Of a stretch of DNA of 64,000 bases, positions 46,568-58,103 are shown piece by piece. Position 1 is the first letter of the stretch, and the number at the start of each line of letters is the position of its first letter. Position numbers and translations under genes: made by a program. The stretch comes from Carnegiea gigantea. Lineage: Eukaryota > Streptophyta > Magnoliopsida > Caryophyllales > Cactaceae. The notes under the pieces are model-generated. The model was not told where the DNA came from. It saw nothing but the letters and a program-made list of their open reading frames with translations, and searched no databases. Location: the NCBI GenBank assembly GCA_029747015.1, contig JAKOGI010000180.1:525001-589000 (forward strand), read 5' to 3'.

Positions 46568-49500
46568 TACCCGTTTTTCCTAATTTGCGAGCCAAAATGG
46601 TCACAGGCTCAGCAACTAGTAGCCCAAGTTCATCCACATCAGGTACAGTTCCCAGCACAGAAGGGAAAACACCCATATATTTCTTCAGCAGAGATACATG
46701 AAAAATAGGATGTATCTTAGCTTGTGCAGGGAGTTGGAGCCTATAAGCCACTGTCCCTACTCTAGCCAAGATTGGAGGGGTCTAAAAAACTTTGGTCCAA
46801 GCTTTTGATTCAACCTGAGGGTGACAGAGTGTTGCCTATAAGGCTGCAACTTCACATAAACCAAGTTTCTTACCTCAAATTGTCTGTCAACCCTATGCTT
46901 GTCAGCCTGCCTCTTCATTCTTTGCTGAGCTCGAGTTAGATGATATTTAAGCATTTCAATGCATTCCTCTCTGGGCTTCAAGCTTCTATTCATTGCTTCT
47001 ACTGAGCTATCTCCAGCCACATAGGGAACATGCAGGGAGGGTGGTTGGCCACAAACCACTTCATAGGGGGTAATTCCAATGGCAGAATGCCAGTTGGAAT
47101 TGTACCACCATTCTGCCAATGGCAGCTACAAAACCCAATCTTGAGGCTTCTCTCCTGTAATACACCTTAAATTCCCTTCCAAGCTCCTGTTAACCACCTC
47201 AGTCTGGCCATCTCTATGAGGGTGGTAAGCTGTTATCATACATGTAGCCTAAAGAATTCCTATCAAAATTGACTGAGAAAAAACCTATCTCTATCACTTA
47301 CTATAGTCTTAGGGACCCCATGAAGCTTGAAGATATTGTCAAAGTAAAGCTGAGCTATAGTTACAGCTGTAAAGGGGTTTGATAATGGGAGAAAATGTGC
47401 ATATTTACTCAACCTATCTACTACCACCAATATAGTATCCTTACCCCTTGATTTAGGTAGGCCTTCAATGAAATCCAAAGAGATGTCTACCCAAACTGCT
47501 CCTGGAATAGGTAAGGGTTGCAATAAACCATTAGGTGCTGAGATATCTACCTTATATCTTTGACAAACTAAACATGCTCTTATATAATTTCTTCTATCCC
47601 TATTGAAGCCTTTCCACCAAAATAGACAAGCTAACCTTTTTGCAGTCACAGCCACCCCAGAATGGCCCCCCATGGATGAATCATGAATGAGTTCTATAAT
47701 ATATGAATGTAACTCAACATTGCTTCCCACCACTACTTTCACATTCCTATACAGAAGTCCCTGAGAGTAAGTGTACTGAGGAATGGACTCTCCATTGTTC
47801 AATTTGCTAATGACGACCTGAATACTGTCATTTGTTAGCCAAGACTGTTTAACTTGTTCCAAAAGTTCTGAGCTAATAGAAGACATTAATATAGCCACTA
47901 ATTGAGCGGTAGGGATCCTAGATAAGCCATCTGCCACAACATTTTCTCTATCCTTTTTGTAACATATCTCATAATCAAACCCCATAAGCTTGCTTAAACA
48001 CTTACTCTGAAATGCTGTAGTAATCTTCTGCTCCATCTGGATATTTTAGACTGAAATGATCAGGCTAGATCACAAAATACCTCCCCAACAGGTATGGTCT
48101 CCATTTTTCCACAGCTAACACAATTGCCATGAATTCCTTCTCATAGGTTGATAAGGTTTGATGTTTAGGAGAGTGTTTTGCTTAGATATACATTAGTGTG
48201 AGAATCTTACATAAGAACAACTCCAATTCCACCCCAGATGCATCAGTTTCTACCACAAAATTCTTTGTAAAATATGGTAGAGCAAGGGGCTGATACCACA
48301 GCATCCTTCAGAGTCTCCAAGGCCTTTTGTGCTTCTTCACTCTACTGAAAATAGTTCTTCTTAGAAGAGCTGTCAGTTTACTGATTTGACCATAGTGTTT
48401 AACAAACCTTCTGTAGTAACTTGTTAAACCTAAAAACCCTCTTAATTTTTTTATGGTCATTGGTGTTGGCCATTCCTTCATGGTCGAAATTTTCTTAGGA
48501 TCGGTAGAGACCCCGTGAATGGTGATAATATGACCCAAATACTCCAGTTGTGTCTCCCCAAAGTCGTATTTACTCAGTTTAGCAAAGAGAGTGTGTTGTC
48601 TTAATACTTCAAAGGTTGTTTTCAAGTATACTAAATGTTGCTTCTAGTTAGAGCTACATATCAAAATATCATTAAAGAATACCAATATGAATTTTCTCAA
48701 ATAGGGCTTAAAAATGTGATTCGTAAGAGCTTGAAAAGTTGAGGGCGCATTGGTAAGGCAAAAAGGGCATTACCAGAAACTTATAATGACCCTTATGTGT
48801 CCTGAATGTAGCTCAAGGCACTTCTTCTGGATGCATCCTCACCTGCCAGTATCTAGATCTAAGATCAATCTTAGAGAAATAAGCAATCCCAAACAATTCA
48901 TCCAGTAGCTCCTCAACCACTGGAATTGAAAACTTGTCAAGGACAGTATGCTTGTTTAACTGCATGTAATCAACACAGAGCCTCCAAGTTCCATCTTTTT
49001 TCTTAACTAATACAATTGGAGAAGAATAGGGACTCTGAGAGGGCCTCAGAACTCCAGCCTCTAACATCTCCCTGACCGTTTGTTCAATCACATCTTTCTG
49101 TAATACCGGATAACTGTAAGGCCTCACATTAATAGGCGAAGTGCCTTCTCTAAGAACAATTCTGTGATCATGACTTCTATGGGGAGGAAGGGATTTTGGT
49201 TTCTCAAACATATCTACATATTCTTTTAATAATTGAGCCAACTGAGGCTCTCTTACTTCAGTTTGCAGTAGAGACACTTCAAACTGCACAGCTGTAATGT
49301 GAACTGCAAACAGTTGAGCAACTTGGCAAAGAACCTTCTGATTCTTTCCCTTTGTCCACTGTATTTCAGTTTTCTTAGTACCCCTCCATATGTGCCTCTT
49401 TCCCCTCAAGAAAAATTCCATGGTTAAATCTTCAAAATTCCAGAGTATAGATCCCAAGGAAGATAACCATTGCACACAAAACACCATATCACAGCTTCCT

Positions 49501-49770
49501 AAAGAAACTATTTAAGCATCAGTTACATGCTCAGTAGCCATCAAAGACCATGTAAACCCTTTACACATAGTCTGACACTTCAATTAGGCACCACCAGCCA
49601 CTACTACTACCAGTGGAGGAATTCTTAGCAGTGCACACCTCATTTTCTTTGCTGTTGTGGAATCTAGGAAATTGTGAGTACCACCTGAGTCCACAAGTAT
49701 ATGTATAGGTCGAGAGCCAACTTTCCCAGTAATATTCCTCATAGTTTGAAAGGACTTCATACCTTGTAGA
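46568..49770 (-). pseudogene. G1 pol (PR-RT-RH-IN-chromodomain)
   Basis: In order on the minus strand: protease ILVDSGGTHNFLD near 49690; RT VLVKKKDGTWRLCVDY near 49000 and FSKIDL near 48870; the RT active site reading FFND near 48690 where FxDD is expected; LEYLGHIITIHGV near 48540; the integrase zinc region GHSGV to CLVCQRYK near 47680-47570; integrase core WVDISLDFIEGLP near 47480 and SDRD near 47290; and KIHPIFHVSLLKKYMG near 46680, the chromodomain-side motif. Several stops and frameshifts separate these blocks (for example near 48630, 48040, 47260 and 46757). The last residues of the chromodomain lie beyond G2, at 42108-42182. Confidence 0.9.
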
Positions 49771-49772
49771 GC

Positions 49773-50907
49773 CTACAAAGATATCAGGGGTTGTTCTTCA
49801 TCTTGTAGTAAGGATGGTATACTCTCTCCCAACATTTCCTCTTGCCCTTCTACCCATTCATCTTCTTCCACGACTTCCAGCCTATAAACTTGTCCTTTAC
49901 ATTTGTGGCCAGAACAATATTTTTCATCACCAAAAAAAAAAAAAAAAAAACACATGTTGTTGGCCCTTTTCTCATCAAGTTCCTTGGAGGTCAAAACCTT
50001 CCTTGGCTTAGAGGTCACAGATCCAGTACTAGACACGGCACTCCTAGAGCCAGATTGACTCCCCGCAACATTACCCCTTGGATAGAGCTTCTGATAAGTA
50101 GAGGTTACTGATCCTCCTGATGACCCTTTATAGGAGTTAAAACTACTAGTGATAGCAGGAGGTTTGTCCAATATAGGTTCAGTTCTTTTTTGTTATGGAC
50201 GCAAGAGTAGCCTCCGGTAGTTTAGCTAGGCAATAAGCATCATCCAAACTTGGAGGTCTAAACATTCTAACTGCACACTGTATTTCCTCACACAACCCAC
50301 TCAGGAAACAACTAACTGGTTGAGCTATTGACAAATCAAACATGTTTAACAACATATCAAATTTCTCCTGATATTGAGCTGCACTTCCCAACTGTTTGAG
50401 TTTCATTAGCTCAGCTAACGGACCATTGAAAGACCCAGCTCCGAACCGAGCTAATATAGCGGTTTTATAATTTTCCCAAACAGGCCAAACTCCAACAGCA
50501 AATCCCTTCATGTATGCTTGGTGCCAAATTAATGCTCTACCCAACAAATGTATAGAAGAAATTTTAACCTTCCTATTCTCCACAATTGAATCCAACTCAA
50601 AGAATTGCTCACATTTATAAATTCGACCCTGAACATCATCCCCTTTAAATTTTTGAAAATCAATGCGAGATAGTCTAGACAAGTTATTACCTCTATTAGT
50701 ACCATTATCATTTGCTCGATTTGTAAACTGCATCACCTGGACGCTCAATCCAGTGATCAGCTCCCTCAACTGTGCATGGGCTCGTTCCTGAGCTTCCCTT
50801 TGAGATGCCAGTTGACCATTGATTTGCTCACATTGGTTATTGATATGACCCTACAGATCATCAATCGATTGTTGCAACTGTTGTTGTATATCATCAATAC
50901 GAGGCAT
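49773..50907 (-). pseudogene. G1 gag
   Basis: ATG at 50907 opens MPRIDDIQQQLQQSIDDL, a coiled-coil-like N-terminus, then TAG at 50853. The gag core follows: RIDFQKFKGDDVQGRIYKCE, IHLLGRALIWHQAY and LKQLGSAAQYQEKFDMLL. A frameshift in an A-run near 50190 leads to the C-terminal part, where the zinc-knuckle region retains DEKYCSGHKCK but is invaded by six Phe encoded by an 18-A run (49931-49950 on the plus strand). Confidence 0.85.
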
Positions 50908-51037
50908 GCTTGATTTCTGCAACTTAACCAAAATTTTCCTAAATTTGTATCGACAATCTAGAAATGTAGGACAAATTTGCGGGAAAAAAATCCAGCAAAA
51001 TGTGCTCAAGTTGGGTAATCAGGCCAAGGAATTTCGT

Positions 51038-51049
51038 GCTCTGATACTA
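51038..51049 (-). other. G1 primer-binding site
   Basis: TAGTATCAGAGC on the minus strand, three bases after the LTR end. It matches the initiator tRNA-Met site TGGTATCAGAGC with one G-to-A change. Confidence 0.8.
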
Positions 51050-51052
51050 AAT

Positions 51053-51145
51053 TGGTAGGTTTCCCAGGAATTAGTGAGAAATTTGTGGAGAAATCAAAGG
51101 TATTTTTGAAAATCTTGCATGAATTTAGAGAGAGAATTGACATAT

Positions 51146-51185
<40 letters not shown>

Positions 51186-51378
51186 CGAGATAGTTCATTC
51201 ATTCAGCATAGCCACTCCCATTACAAGTGCAGCTTATTTAAAAACGAAATAGAGTTTCTCTCTTCTAACAACTTCCTTGAAAGCTGACCCACCCTTAACA
51301 GACTCTAACTGACTCTTGTTTTGGCGCCTCTTTTCATCCATGTGCCACTCACGTGACCTCACCATCCAACACATATCA
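51053..51378 (-). repeat. G1 5-prime LTR with GA microsatellite
   Basis: 326 bp. It is longer than the partner LTR because of a GA microsatellite expanded at 51138-51190. It is followed by target duplication TCCGA. Confidence 0.9.
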
Positions 51379-51383
51379 TCCGA

Positions 51384-52470
51384 ACACGCTGGCCGTGGGA
51401 GAGAAGCTGTGTGGATCCTCAAATTATTGGACATGGAAGAGATCCATAGAAATCAGCCTCTCCACCAAGCGAAAGTTAGGGTTCATTCAAGGTATCTTGA
51501 CGAGACCTGCAGATGATCCTGTGAAAGCAGAGCAACGGGATGGATGTAATGTAACAGTCTGGTGATCGCATGGCTGATGAACAATGTGTCAGATTCAATC
51601 AATAAGTCTATTCTCTTTGTGCAGTCAGCATCTGAGATTTGGAGTTAATTAGAGAGAAGGTTTGTTGTTGCTAGTGGTTCATGAAAGTATCAATTGAATA
51701 GAGAAACATATACTATGAAACAAGATCACAAAAGTATCGGTGAGTATTGAACTATAAGTGAACTGCCTGTGATCACTTCAATAGGTAAAGATGATCTTTG
51801 ATTCCTTAATTGCTTAAGGAAACAACAAGAGGAACAAAGACTGTTTCAATCTCTAAAAGGATTAGATAACTGTTATCAAACTCAATGCAGTCATATCTTA
51901 CTCATGAATCCTCTCCCTAATGTTGAAACTGTGAGTGGCATGTTGCAACAAGAGGGGAGACAGAAAGAGGTTCCTGAAGGAATGAGATTTTCAAACGACT
52001 CTACAGTTTTGATAACCAAAAATGTTGAAGTCAAATGTAATGTTCGTGGCATTACAGGTCATTCTGCAGTCAAATGTTTGTAAGTGATAGGATACCCTCC
52101 CTAGCACCAAAAATCTAAGAAAACCTCTCAAAAAAAGGAATCTGAAAAATCAGAGGAGTTTTAACTCAAGGATGAGGGATGAAAACTCATGGAGAGGTGC
52201 AAATTGATGTGCAAAAATCTGAATCTGGAGGGTCATCATCTTCTGGCAATGCAAGTCTCACGTCACAGCTAATTGAACAGTTGCTCAAACTACTTCCGTC
52301 CTTCAATCTTGTGATTTCCAGTGGACTTGGATCAGTAAAATTTCAGTCAGACACAGATGAAGAAATTGATGCAAATTTTGCTGGTAATACCTTATCTCTG
52401 TCTGCAATCAAATCTAGGTATGACTGGATAACAGACAACCGGAGCTACAGACCATATTTGCACTAATAAA
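51384..52470 (+). pseudogene. C2 gag, second fragment
   Basis: It resumes Gag after G1 with SNYWTWKRSIEISLSTKRKL and GFIQGILTRP, the conserved copia Gag core. The N-half ends in stops near 51565. The region 51700-52150 keeps short Gag pieces (KCNVRGITGHSA near 52030-52075, a decayed zinc knuckle). 52179-52466 is an open stretch of 95 residues ending near the protease (YDWITDN, where WIxDSG is expected, so the catalytic Asp region is lost). Confidence 0.75.
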
Positions 52471-52559
52471 GTAAAGCTTGAAAAACCTAAAACTGTGACT
52501 GCACAGTCCTTGATAAATCCTCCTAATGGACAAACTGCCTTAGTCACTTACATATGACA

Positions 52560-53791
52560 AGTTGTTCTGCACAATGGTCGTGCTCTTTTAGATGTTCTAT
52601 GTGTGCTATAATTTAAGTTCAATCCGTTGTCTGTATCCAAGCTGGCCAAGGACAGCAAATGCACAAGTTATCTTTTATGATAGTTTCTGTCTTATACAGG
52701 ATTATGCCACTAAAAGTATCCAGGGGATCGATAGAGAGAGCCGAGGACTCTACTACCTTATTGAAGTACCCCAGTTAGAAATAAACAACACCTTGCAAAA
52801 GTTAACTCTGACTTTAGCAAGTATCAAGAAAGGGGAAGGTGCTCTCGTTGCAAATGCAGCTGTTGTTAGCTGCTACAATAATAAAGAAAACTTGTGGCAT
52901 CATAGGCTGGGGCATGTTCCAATGGCCAAGCTGAGATACATTCCTGGCATATCAACTTTGGGAAGGAAACATGACAATTCAGTGTGCATCACTTGTCCCT
53001 ATAGAGACCAGTAAAACACACACATCTACCATACACATACACTCACACATCTACCATACACAGTAAAAGAGACCAGTAGTGATGTACCTTTTTCATAAAT
53101 TCATATGGACATTTGGGGTCCCTATAGAGTATCTACTTTTGGTCAAAATAGATTTTTCCTGACCATAGTTGATGATTGTACTTGAGCAACTTGGACATAT
53201 CTTCTGAAATATGAGTCTCAAGCTCTTGCCACTTTACAAATGTTTTGCAATTATGTGCATGATCAGTTTGGATACACTGTCAAGATAGTAAGAGCTGATA
53301 ATGCTCTTGAGTTTGACACTACTGAATGTCAGTTTTACTTTGCCGCACACGGATTGTTCACCAAACCACCTGTGTTGATAGACCACAGCAAAATAGTCGA
53401 GTGGAAAGAAAGCACGGGCATTTATTAGAAATGTCAAGAGCTTTGAGATTTCCAGCCTCCTTGCCTCTGAGATTTTGGGGAGATTGTGTACTAACTGCCA
53501 CAGACATTATTAATAGACTTTCAACAACAGTATTGCACAATATAACTCCCTATGAGAAGCTTCTGCAGAAAAAAACCCACTTATGATCATAGGAGGGTGT
53601 TTGGATGTCTGGCTTTTGCCTCCAATCCTATTAGAAGTGGAGATAAATTTCACCCTAGGGGGGTACCATGTGTTTTTCTAGCTTATCCCCCCACAAAAAA
53701 GGGATATAAGTTGTTAAATCTCTTGAAACATGAGACATTTGGATGAAGAGATGTGGTATTTAGAGAAGATATCTTTCCATTTCAAGACAAT
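52560..53791 (+). pseudogene. C2 pol, part 1 (pre-integrase and integrase)
   Basis: Pre-integrase LWHHRLGHVPMAKL is near 52890 and a degenerate zinc ligand CITC near 52985. The integrase core follows with MDIWGPYR near 53105, VRADNALEF near 53290 and QQNSRVERKHGHLLEM near 53385, in shifting frames. ITPYEKLLQKK near 53550 and VFGCLAFA near 53600 complete the C-terminal part. A microsatellite-like ACACATCTACCATACAC duplication lies near 53017-53065. The part ends at 53791, where A1 entered. Confidence 0.8.
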
Positions 53792-55178
53792 TGTTGAACG
53801 GTAAATTTACCCATTTTACGTGCCTCTTTCACCCACTTTTTGCTCGTATAATAACTTAATCTCTAGGATTTTTACCTCGTTTTATTTATGTTTTGTAGAA
53901 AATAACTCCAAATCAAACAAACGTCATGGAAAGGGACGAAGATGGGACAAAACGATGGAAATCAACGAAAATGGGCGAAAAACAGCAGTGCACGGCCACC
54001 CTGCAGGAAAGCACGACCGTGCACCGGTGGCCAAAGCCACGCACGGACGGGACGCCCCGGCGCACGGCCGTGCGTCTGGCCGTGCGTGGTGGCACGGCCG
54101 TGCGTCGGGCCTGCGTTCGCGATATAACCCCTTTCTGCCAGTTTGTTCGGAGAGGTCGTTCGGGGTTTTGCTCTGGCGATTCCTAGAGTAGTTTAGGTTA
54201 GGTTTTTAGCCAATAAAAACCTCAATAGGAGGATTAGTTTAGGATTGAAGATTGTAACATTGGATTCAACCTTTGGATTTCAAGTTCTTCATCAATTCAA
54301 GACTAAATTTTCTTCTCTTTTATCTCTCTAGTTTTTATGTTCTTGTTAATTATGTTTTGTTGATTTTGATTCTTGTATTGGTTTTGGATGATTTATATGT
54401 TTAATTTCATTGTTAATTTATGTTGTTTACTTGTTTAAATTCGTTTTATTTCATTCCCTTCGTTTTGTTCTTCAAGTTTATGCTCTTGTTGGTTAGTTTA
54501 GGTTTTCATGCGTTTTTCACATTTTGTTGGTAGATTTTGTTGGTTTGGATTATGATTAGCCTCTTGATGGTTAATTGATCTTGTACTAGGCCTAACCATA
54601 CCCAATCTATGCCTAGAATTTAGAGTTTTCCTTCACGCCCGCCAAGTGTTCGATGAAATGCCTAAGAGGGTTTTCATCCATATTTTTGGGCAACTGACTT
54701 ATGCTGAGAGGTGAGGTCAATTTGCTAGTGTGGGAGAGGGAATGGCCGAGTTCGGGACACGAAAGTAGTATCCGAATCGAGCTAGGTCCGGGGTTGCTAG
54801 TTTTGTGGTCTAATTCGCCTAACCCCACGAAAGTAGGTGGTTACACGAGTTAGACTAGCTCATGACCCTTGAGAGAGGGCTTGGGTGGTCTTTGATGGTG
54901 CAACCGACCATCTCTTGTTCATAGTGTGGTTCGGGTAGGTTAGGACTCGTCTTGGTTAGTTGGTTCATCCATTGGTAAAATCACAACTCCAAGTCGCTTG
55001 TTTCTGTGTTTGTAGCGTAATTTAGTCTTTTCTCTTTCACCCTTTGATCTCGCCTAGATTGAGACGCTCTAGTGAACTCTGGTAGTTGAAAACACAATTC
55101 TCTGCGGACGACACCCCAAGTACTCAACGATACACCTTGCACTTGGGGTTTATAAATATTAAAACTTTTTCTGCAACA
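53792..55178 (+). repeat. A1 5-prime LTR
   Basis: 1387 bp. A GC-rich block at 53985-54122 carries repeated CACGGCCGTGC palindromes and is about 29 bp longer than in the 3-prime LTR. The final 200 bp are followed by the primer site. Confidence 0.93.
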
Positions 55179-55184
55179 AGTTTT

Positions 55185-55202
55185 TGGCGCCGTTGTCGGG
55201 GA
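55185..55202 (+). other. A1 primer-binding site
   Basis: TGGCGCCGTTGTCGGGGA, 6 nt after the LTR. It resembles the tRNA-Asp-type site known from Athila and related plant gypsy elements, with one difference in the GTTGCC segment. Confidence 0.75.
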
Positions 55203-55305
55203 ATTGTCGTTTTTCAATATTGGGGTTTACTTTAGCATTCGAGGCTAGGCCTTTAGAAAATCCAAAAAATTTAAAAAATCAAAAATTTGAAAAAAAAAAT
55301 TCAGG

Positions 55306-56754
55306 ATGGCTATTTTCCATTTTCTTCAATTTGGGTATGAACCTTTTTGGCAATATTTATCTTGGTTTAATGATTATTGTGCTCAATATGTGCATTTCAC
55401 GTCTGAGAAATGGGAAGTATGCGATGCTGTGCTTGAGGGGGTAACATATGAGACTCGAGAGATCCTTGAGTCCATGTGTTATGGTGGTTTGTGTTCCTTA
55501 AATGCCGATGACATGTGGGATTTGTTTGAGTCTCTAGCTTGGCATCAATGGCAATCTAATGATGTTAGAGACCAATGTCATCACTATTCTGCTTACCCTC
55601 AAGTGTTGTGCTCTTTTTGCCAATCTTTTGACCATGATGTGAATTCCTGTCGCCATCGTGCTGTTTCCCATGAATGCTATGCTAGACTTGATGCCATGAT
55701 AGGGGCAATGAATGAGCAAAACGAACGCTTTGCTAGTAGGATGAGGGAGTGGAGTTTATCGCATGAGACTAACTCTAGTTTACCTTACCCTAGACTTGAG
55801 GCTCGTCTCTATGATGATTGTGAGTCTTCCCTTTCCCTAGGGTCGAATGTTATTGATGATGCACCTTTGACCGACCCAGGAGAAGTGTTTGACCTTCCCT
55901 CGACTCCATTGGCGTTCGTCGCTCCATCCTTTTCTAGTACACATATGGGCACTAGCGTTAGTGCTCTGACCTTACATGCTTCTCCCTTCCCTTTAACTCA
56001 GTGCATGGGGTTAGAGATCGGCGAGACTTTTCAGGGTGATGCTAGCTTTGTAGAAGATGTTTTACTTCCTTGGTCAGGAGAACTTACATTGGTTGAGCCA
56101 TATCTTGAGGAGGCTCCTTCCGAGGAGTTGTGTGATGACAGTTCGGTGGTTGATGCCGCACCTAGTATTGACCACATCAGCCCAATTTGCACCAACCCAC
56201 TTGACTTCACCCCCACTTCATCTCCTCTCCTTTCCACCACGCACTCCCACTTGCATGCACTCCATGAGTCCTTAGGTGACATTCGGGGGTATAATCCCTC
56301 CTTGGACCCTTTTTGTGCATACCTAGAGGACATGCCTAGAAAACCTGAGTGGACCTCTTTCTTTCATCATTATTTCAATTTTTCTATGGCATTTGATAAG
56401 TCTAAGAGGACACTCGCTTTGTTTGCTCAATTCTTACTAGTGTTCTCTTATTCGCACCATTCGGAGATGCATGCACAGGCACACGATAAGCTTCTGAGAG
56501 CTTTGACTGCATCCGAGCTGCCGACTCGCATCTTGAGCGGCAAGGAGTGGCTGATGCTCCTTAAGCCGTCATGGCATAGTTCGGGTACATTCAGTACCCG
56601 ACCTGGTATACTCGTTCTCACTCTTCCCCCCTTCTTTCTATTTTTCTTTTCTTTCTTTTTATTTTTGTTTAGTTGTGGATATTTAGGATTGTGTTTTGGT
56701 TGGTGTTCATCTTGTGGTGAAATGTGGATGCTGCCGAGCCGTTGTTGGCTATGA
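55306..56754 (+). CDS. A1 Gag-like protein with CCHC knuckle
   Basis: 482 residues from ATG at 55306. It opens MAIFHFLQFGYEPFWQYLSW, has an all-helical N-terminal region, and a perfect C-X2-C-X4-H-X4-C knuckle at residues 102, 105, 110 and 115. A long acidic, Ser/Pro-rich middle follows, then AMNEQNERFASRMREW at about 133-148 and a late AFDKSKRTLALFAQFLL. The last 50 residues are Phe-rich because they read through a T-rich tract, and probably lie beyond the true functional end. No protease, RT or integrase follows, so the element needs a partner. The frame is open despite the element being non-autonomous, consistent with recent activity. The role in RNA packaging is inferred from the knuckle. 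Confidence 0.65.
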   Translation: MAIFHFLQFGYEPFWQYLSWFNDYCAQYVHFTSEKWEVCDAVLEGVTYETREILESMCYGGLCSLNADDMWDLFESLAWHQWQSNDVRDQCHHYSAYPQVLCSFCQSFDHDVNSCRHRAVSHECYARLDAMIGAMNEQNERFASRMREWSLSHETNSSLPYPRLEARLYDDCESSLSLGSNVIDDAPLTDPGEVFDLPSTPLAFVAPSFSSTHMGTSVSALTLHASPFPLTQCMGLEIGETFQGDASFVEDVLLPWSGELTLVEPYLEEAPSEELCDDSSVVDAAPSIDHISPICTNPLDFTPTSSPLLSTTHSHLHALHESLGDIRGYNPSLDPFCAYLEDMPRKPEWTSFFHHYFNFSMAFDKSKRTLALFAQFLLVFSYSHHSEMHAQAHDKLLRALTASELPTRILSGKEWLMLLKPSWHSSGTFSTRPGILVLTLPPFFLFFFSFFLFLFSCGYLGLCFGWCSSCGEMWMLPSRCWL

Positions 56755-58103
56755 TCACCATTTTCGTGTTTTTGTGGATTTTTATTGTGTTGTGATTGGT
56801 GGTGTTGTTGGATTGGTCCATATTTGTTTTTGGTGGTGTCAGTTTGTATATATGTGTGATCGTGTTGTTGTTTTGGGTGAGATTGTGTTTTTGGGAGAGT
56901 GTGTTAGCTTGTGTATATTTTTGTCGTCTTTTGTTTTTCTTGTGTTTGATTTTGTTTTCTTTATTTTTGTGTGTTGGTGATGACTCACGGCTCCCAATGA
57001 GGACATTGTGAGATTTAGGTGTGGGGGTGGGGTCATCTCCCATTTTTCTTCTTATTTTTGTGAAAATTTTTCATTTTTGTGTAAATTTTTCTTTTCTTTT
57101 TGCATTTAAGGGAGTTTTGTACTATTTTGATCAGCCTTGATCCCTGATACCTTGACTATTAGCTCGTATATAATTATAATGTGCATGATAGATGTTCATC
57201 TCCAGTCTGTCGTTTTAGACCTCAGTTCTAACTCCAACAGTCCATCGTAATTTTGCAATCCAGTCCTGAATTCATGTATTGTCATCATCCTGAATTCTTA
57301 GTCTTCCACGATCGACTCTCCCATTGTCCACTGCACAGTTCCCTTTATATGTGCTAGCACCCCCTTTTTTCCAAAACAAAAGCAAAAACAAACAAATTCA
57401 AGCGCTACTGGGTGTATCCCTTTGAGGCGTGACATGAGTTTGTAATGAAAAAAAAATAATAATGGAAAGAAAAGAAAGTGGGGAAGAAAAGAGTTGGAAA
57501 TGACAAGCACCCCTTTGAGGCATGCGCTACTGGGTGTTACCCTTTGAGGCAATACTGCTACTGGGGAAGCCTGCTTTCCATGCTAGCCAATCAAAAAGGT
57601 AGCTTGTGTCAATTGCGTGGGATTGAGTTTGTTTTTGGTAGGCTTAGTGTTAGGGTGATGATACACTTGCACACCAGGCACCAGGATGGATTCATTATTT
57701 TCATGTGTCGTGGGGTAAAAAGCTGATATCTGGATGCCATTCTTTGGGATGATTTGTCCTGAAATCCATATAATGCTTGTGTACAGACTGATACTTGAGC
57801 TACTAGGTGGTTTTGGTTGATCCGAACGTGTACAGTTCACCCTGTTGTATATATTGCGTTTTGCCATTTTTATTTTTCGATTTTTGTTTCTCTTTTCTTT
57901 GTTTTTCCTTTTTGAGATTTTGTGGGTATATCTTCTGCAAACCCTCATGAGACCTTACTCGTCCACTTGGGGTAACCAAGGGGTTTACAGGGCTTGTTGC
58001 ATATGCTAAATGCAATCGTGATTTCTACGACAGTGAGTAAGATATTTGCTTTAGTTTTTCTTTTATTTTGCTCGAGGACGAGCAAAAGATATGTGTGGGG
58101 GTG
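56755..58103 (+). other. A1 3-prime noncoding region
   Basis: T-rich, with no frame of interest. A motif CGCTACTGGGTGT plus CCCTTTGAGGC recurs at about 57401-57427, 57508-57549 and 57546-57565. A first purine tract, GGTGTGGGGGTGGGG, is near 57018. The functional polypurine tract GTGTGGGGGTG (58093-58103) abuts the LTR. Confidence 0.65.

Larger units (their letters stand above)
41769..51378 (-). mobile_element. G1: Ty3-gypsy chromovirus, nested in C2 gag
   Basis: The element lies on the minus strand and is flanked by target duplication TCCGA (41764-41768, 51379-51383). The 5-prime LTR is 51053-51378 and the 3-prime LTR 41769-42056. It holds gag, protease, RT, RNase H, integrase and a chromodomain remnant, and itself contains G2. 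Net length without G2 is about 5.2 kb. Many stops and frameshifts and an RT active-site change make it inactive. Confidence 0.93.

Noticed and set aside
51138..51190. GA-rich array that might suggest a satellite or CRISPR-like repeat
   Set aside because: It is a simple GA microsatellite inside a retrotransposon LTR, with no spacer structure.
56669..57043. Antisense frames rich in Asn, Thr and Lys opposite the A1 3-prime region
   Set aside because: They are low-complexity translations of a T-rich noncoding stretch with no domain.
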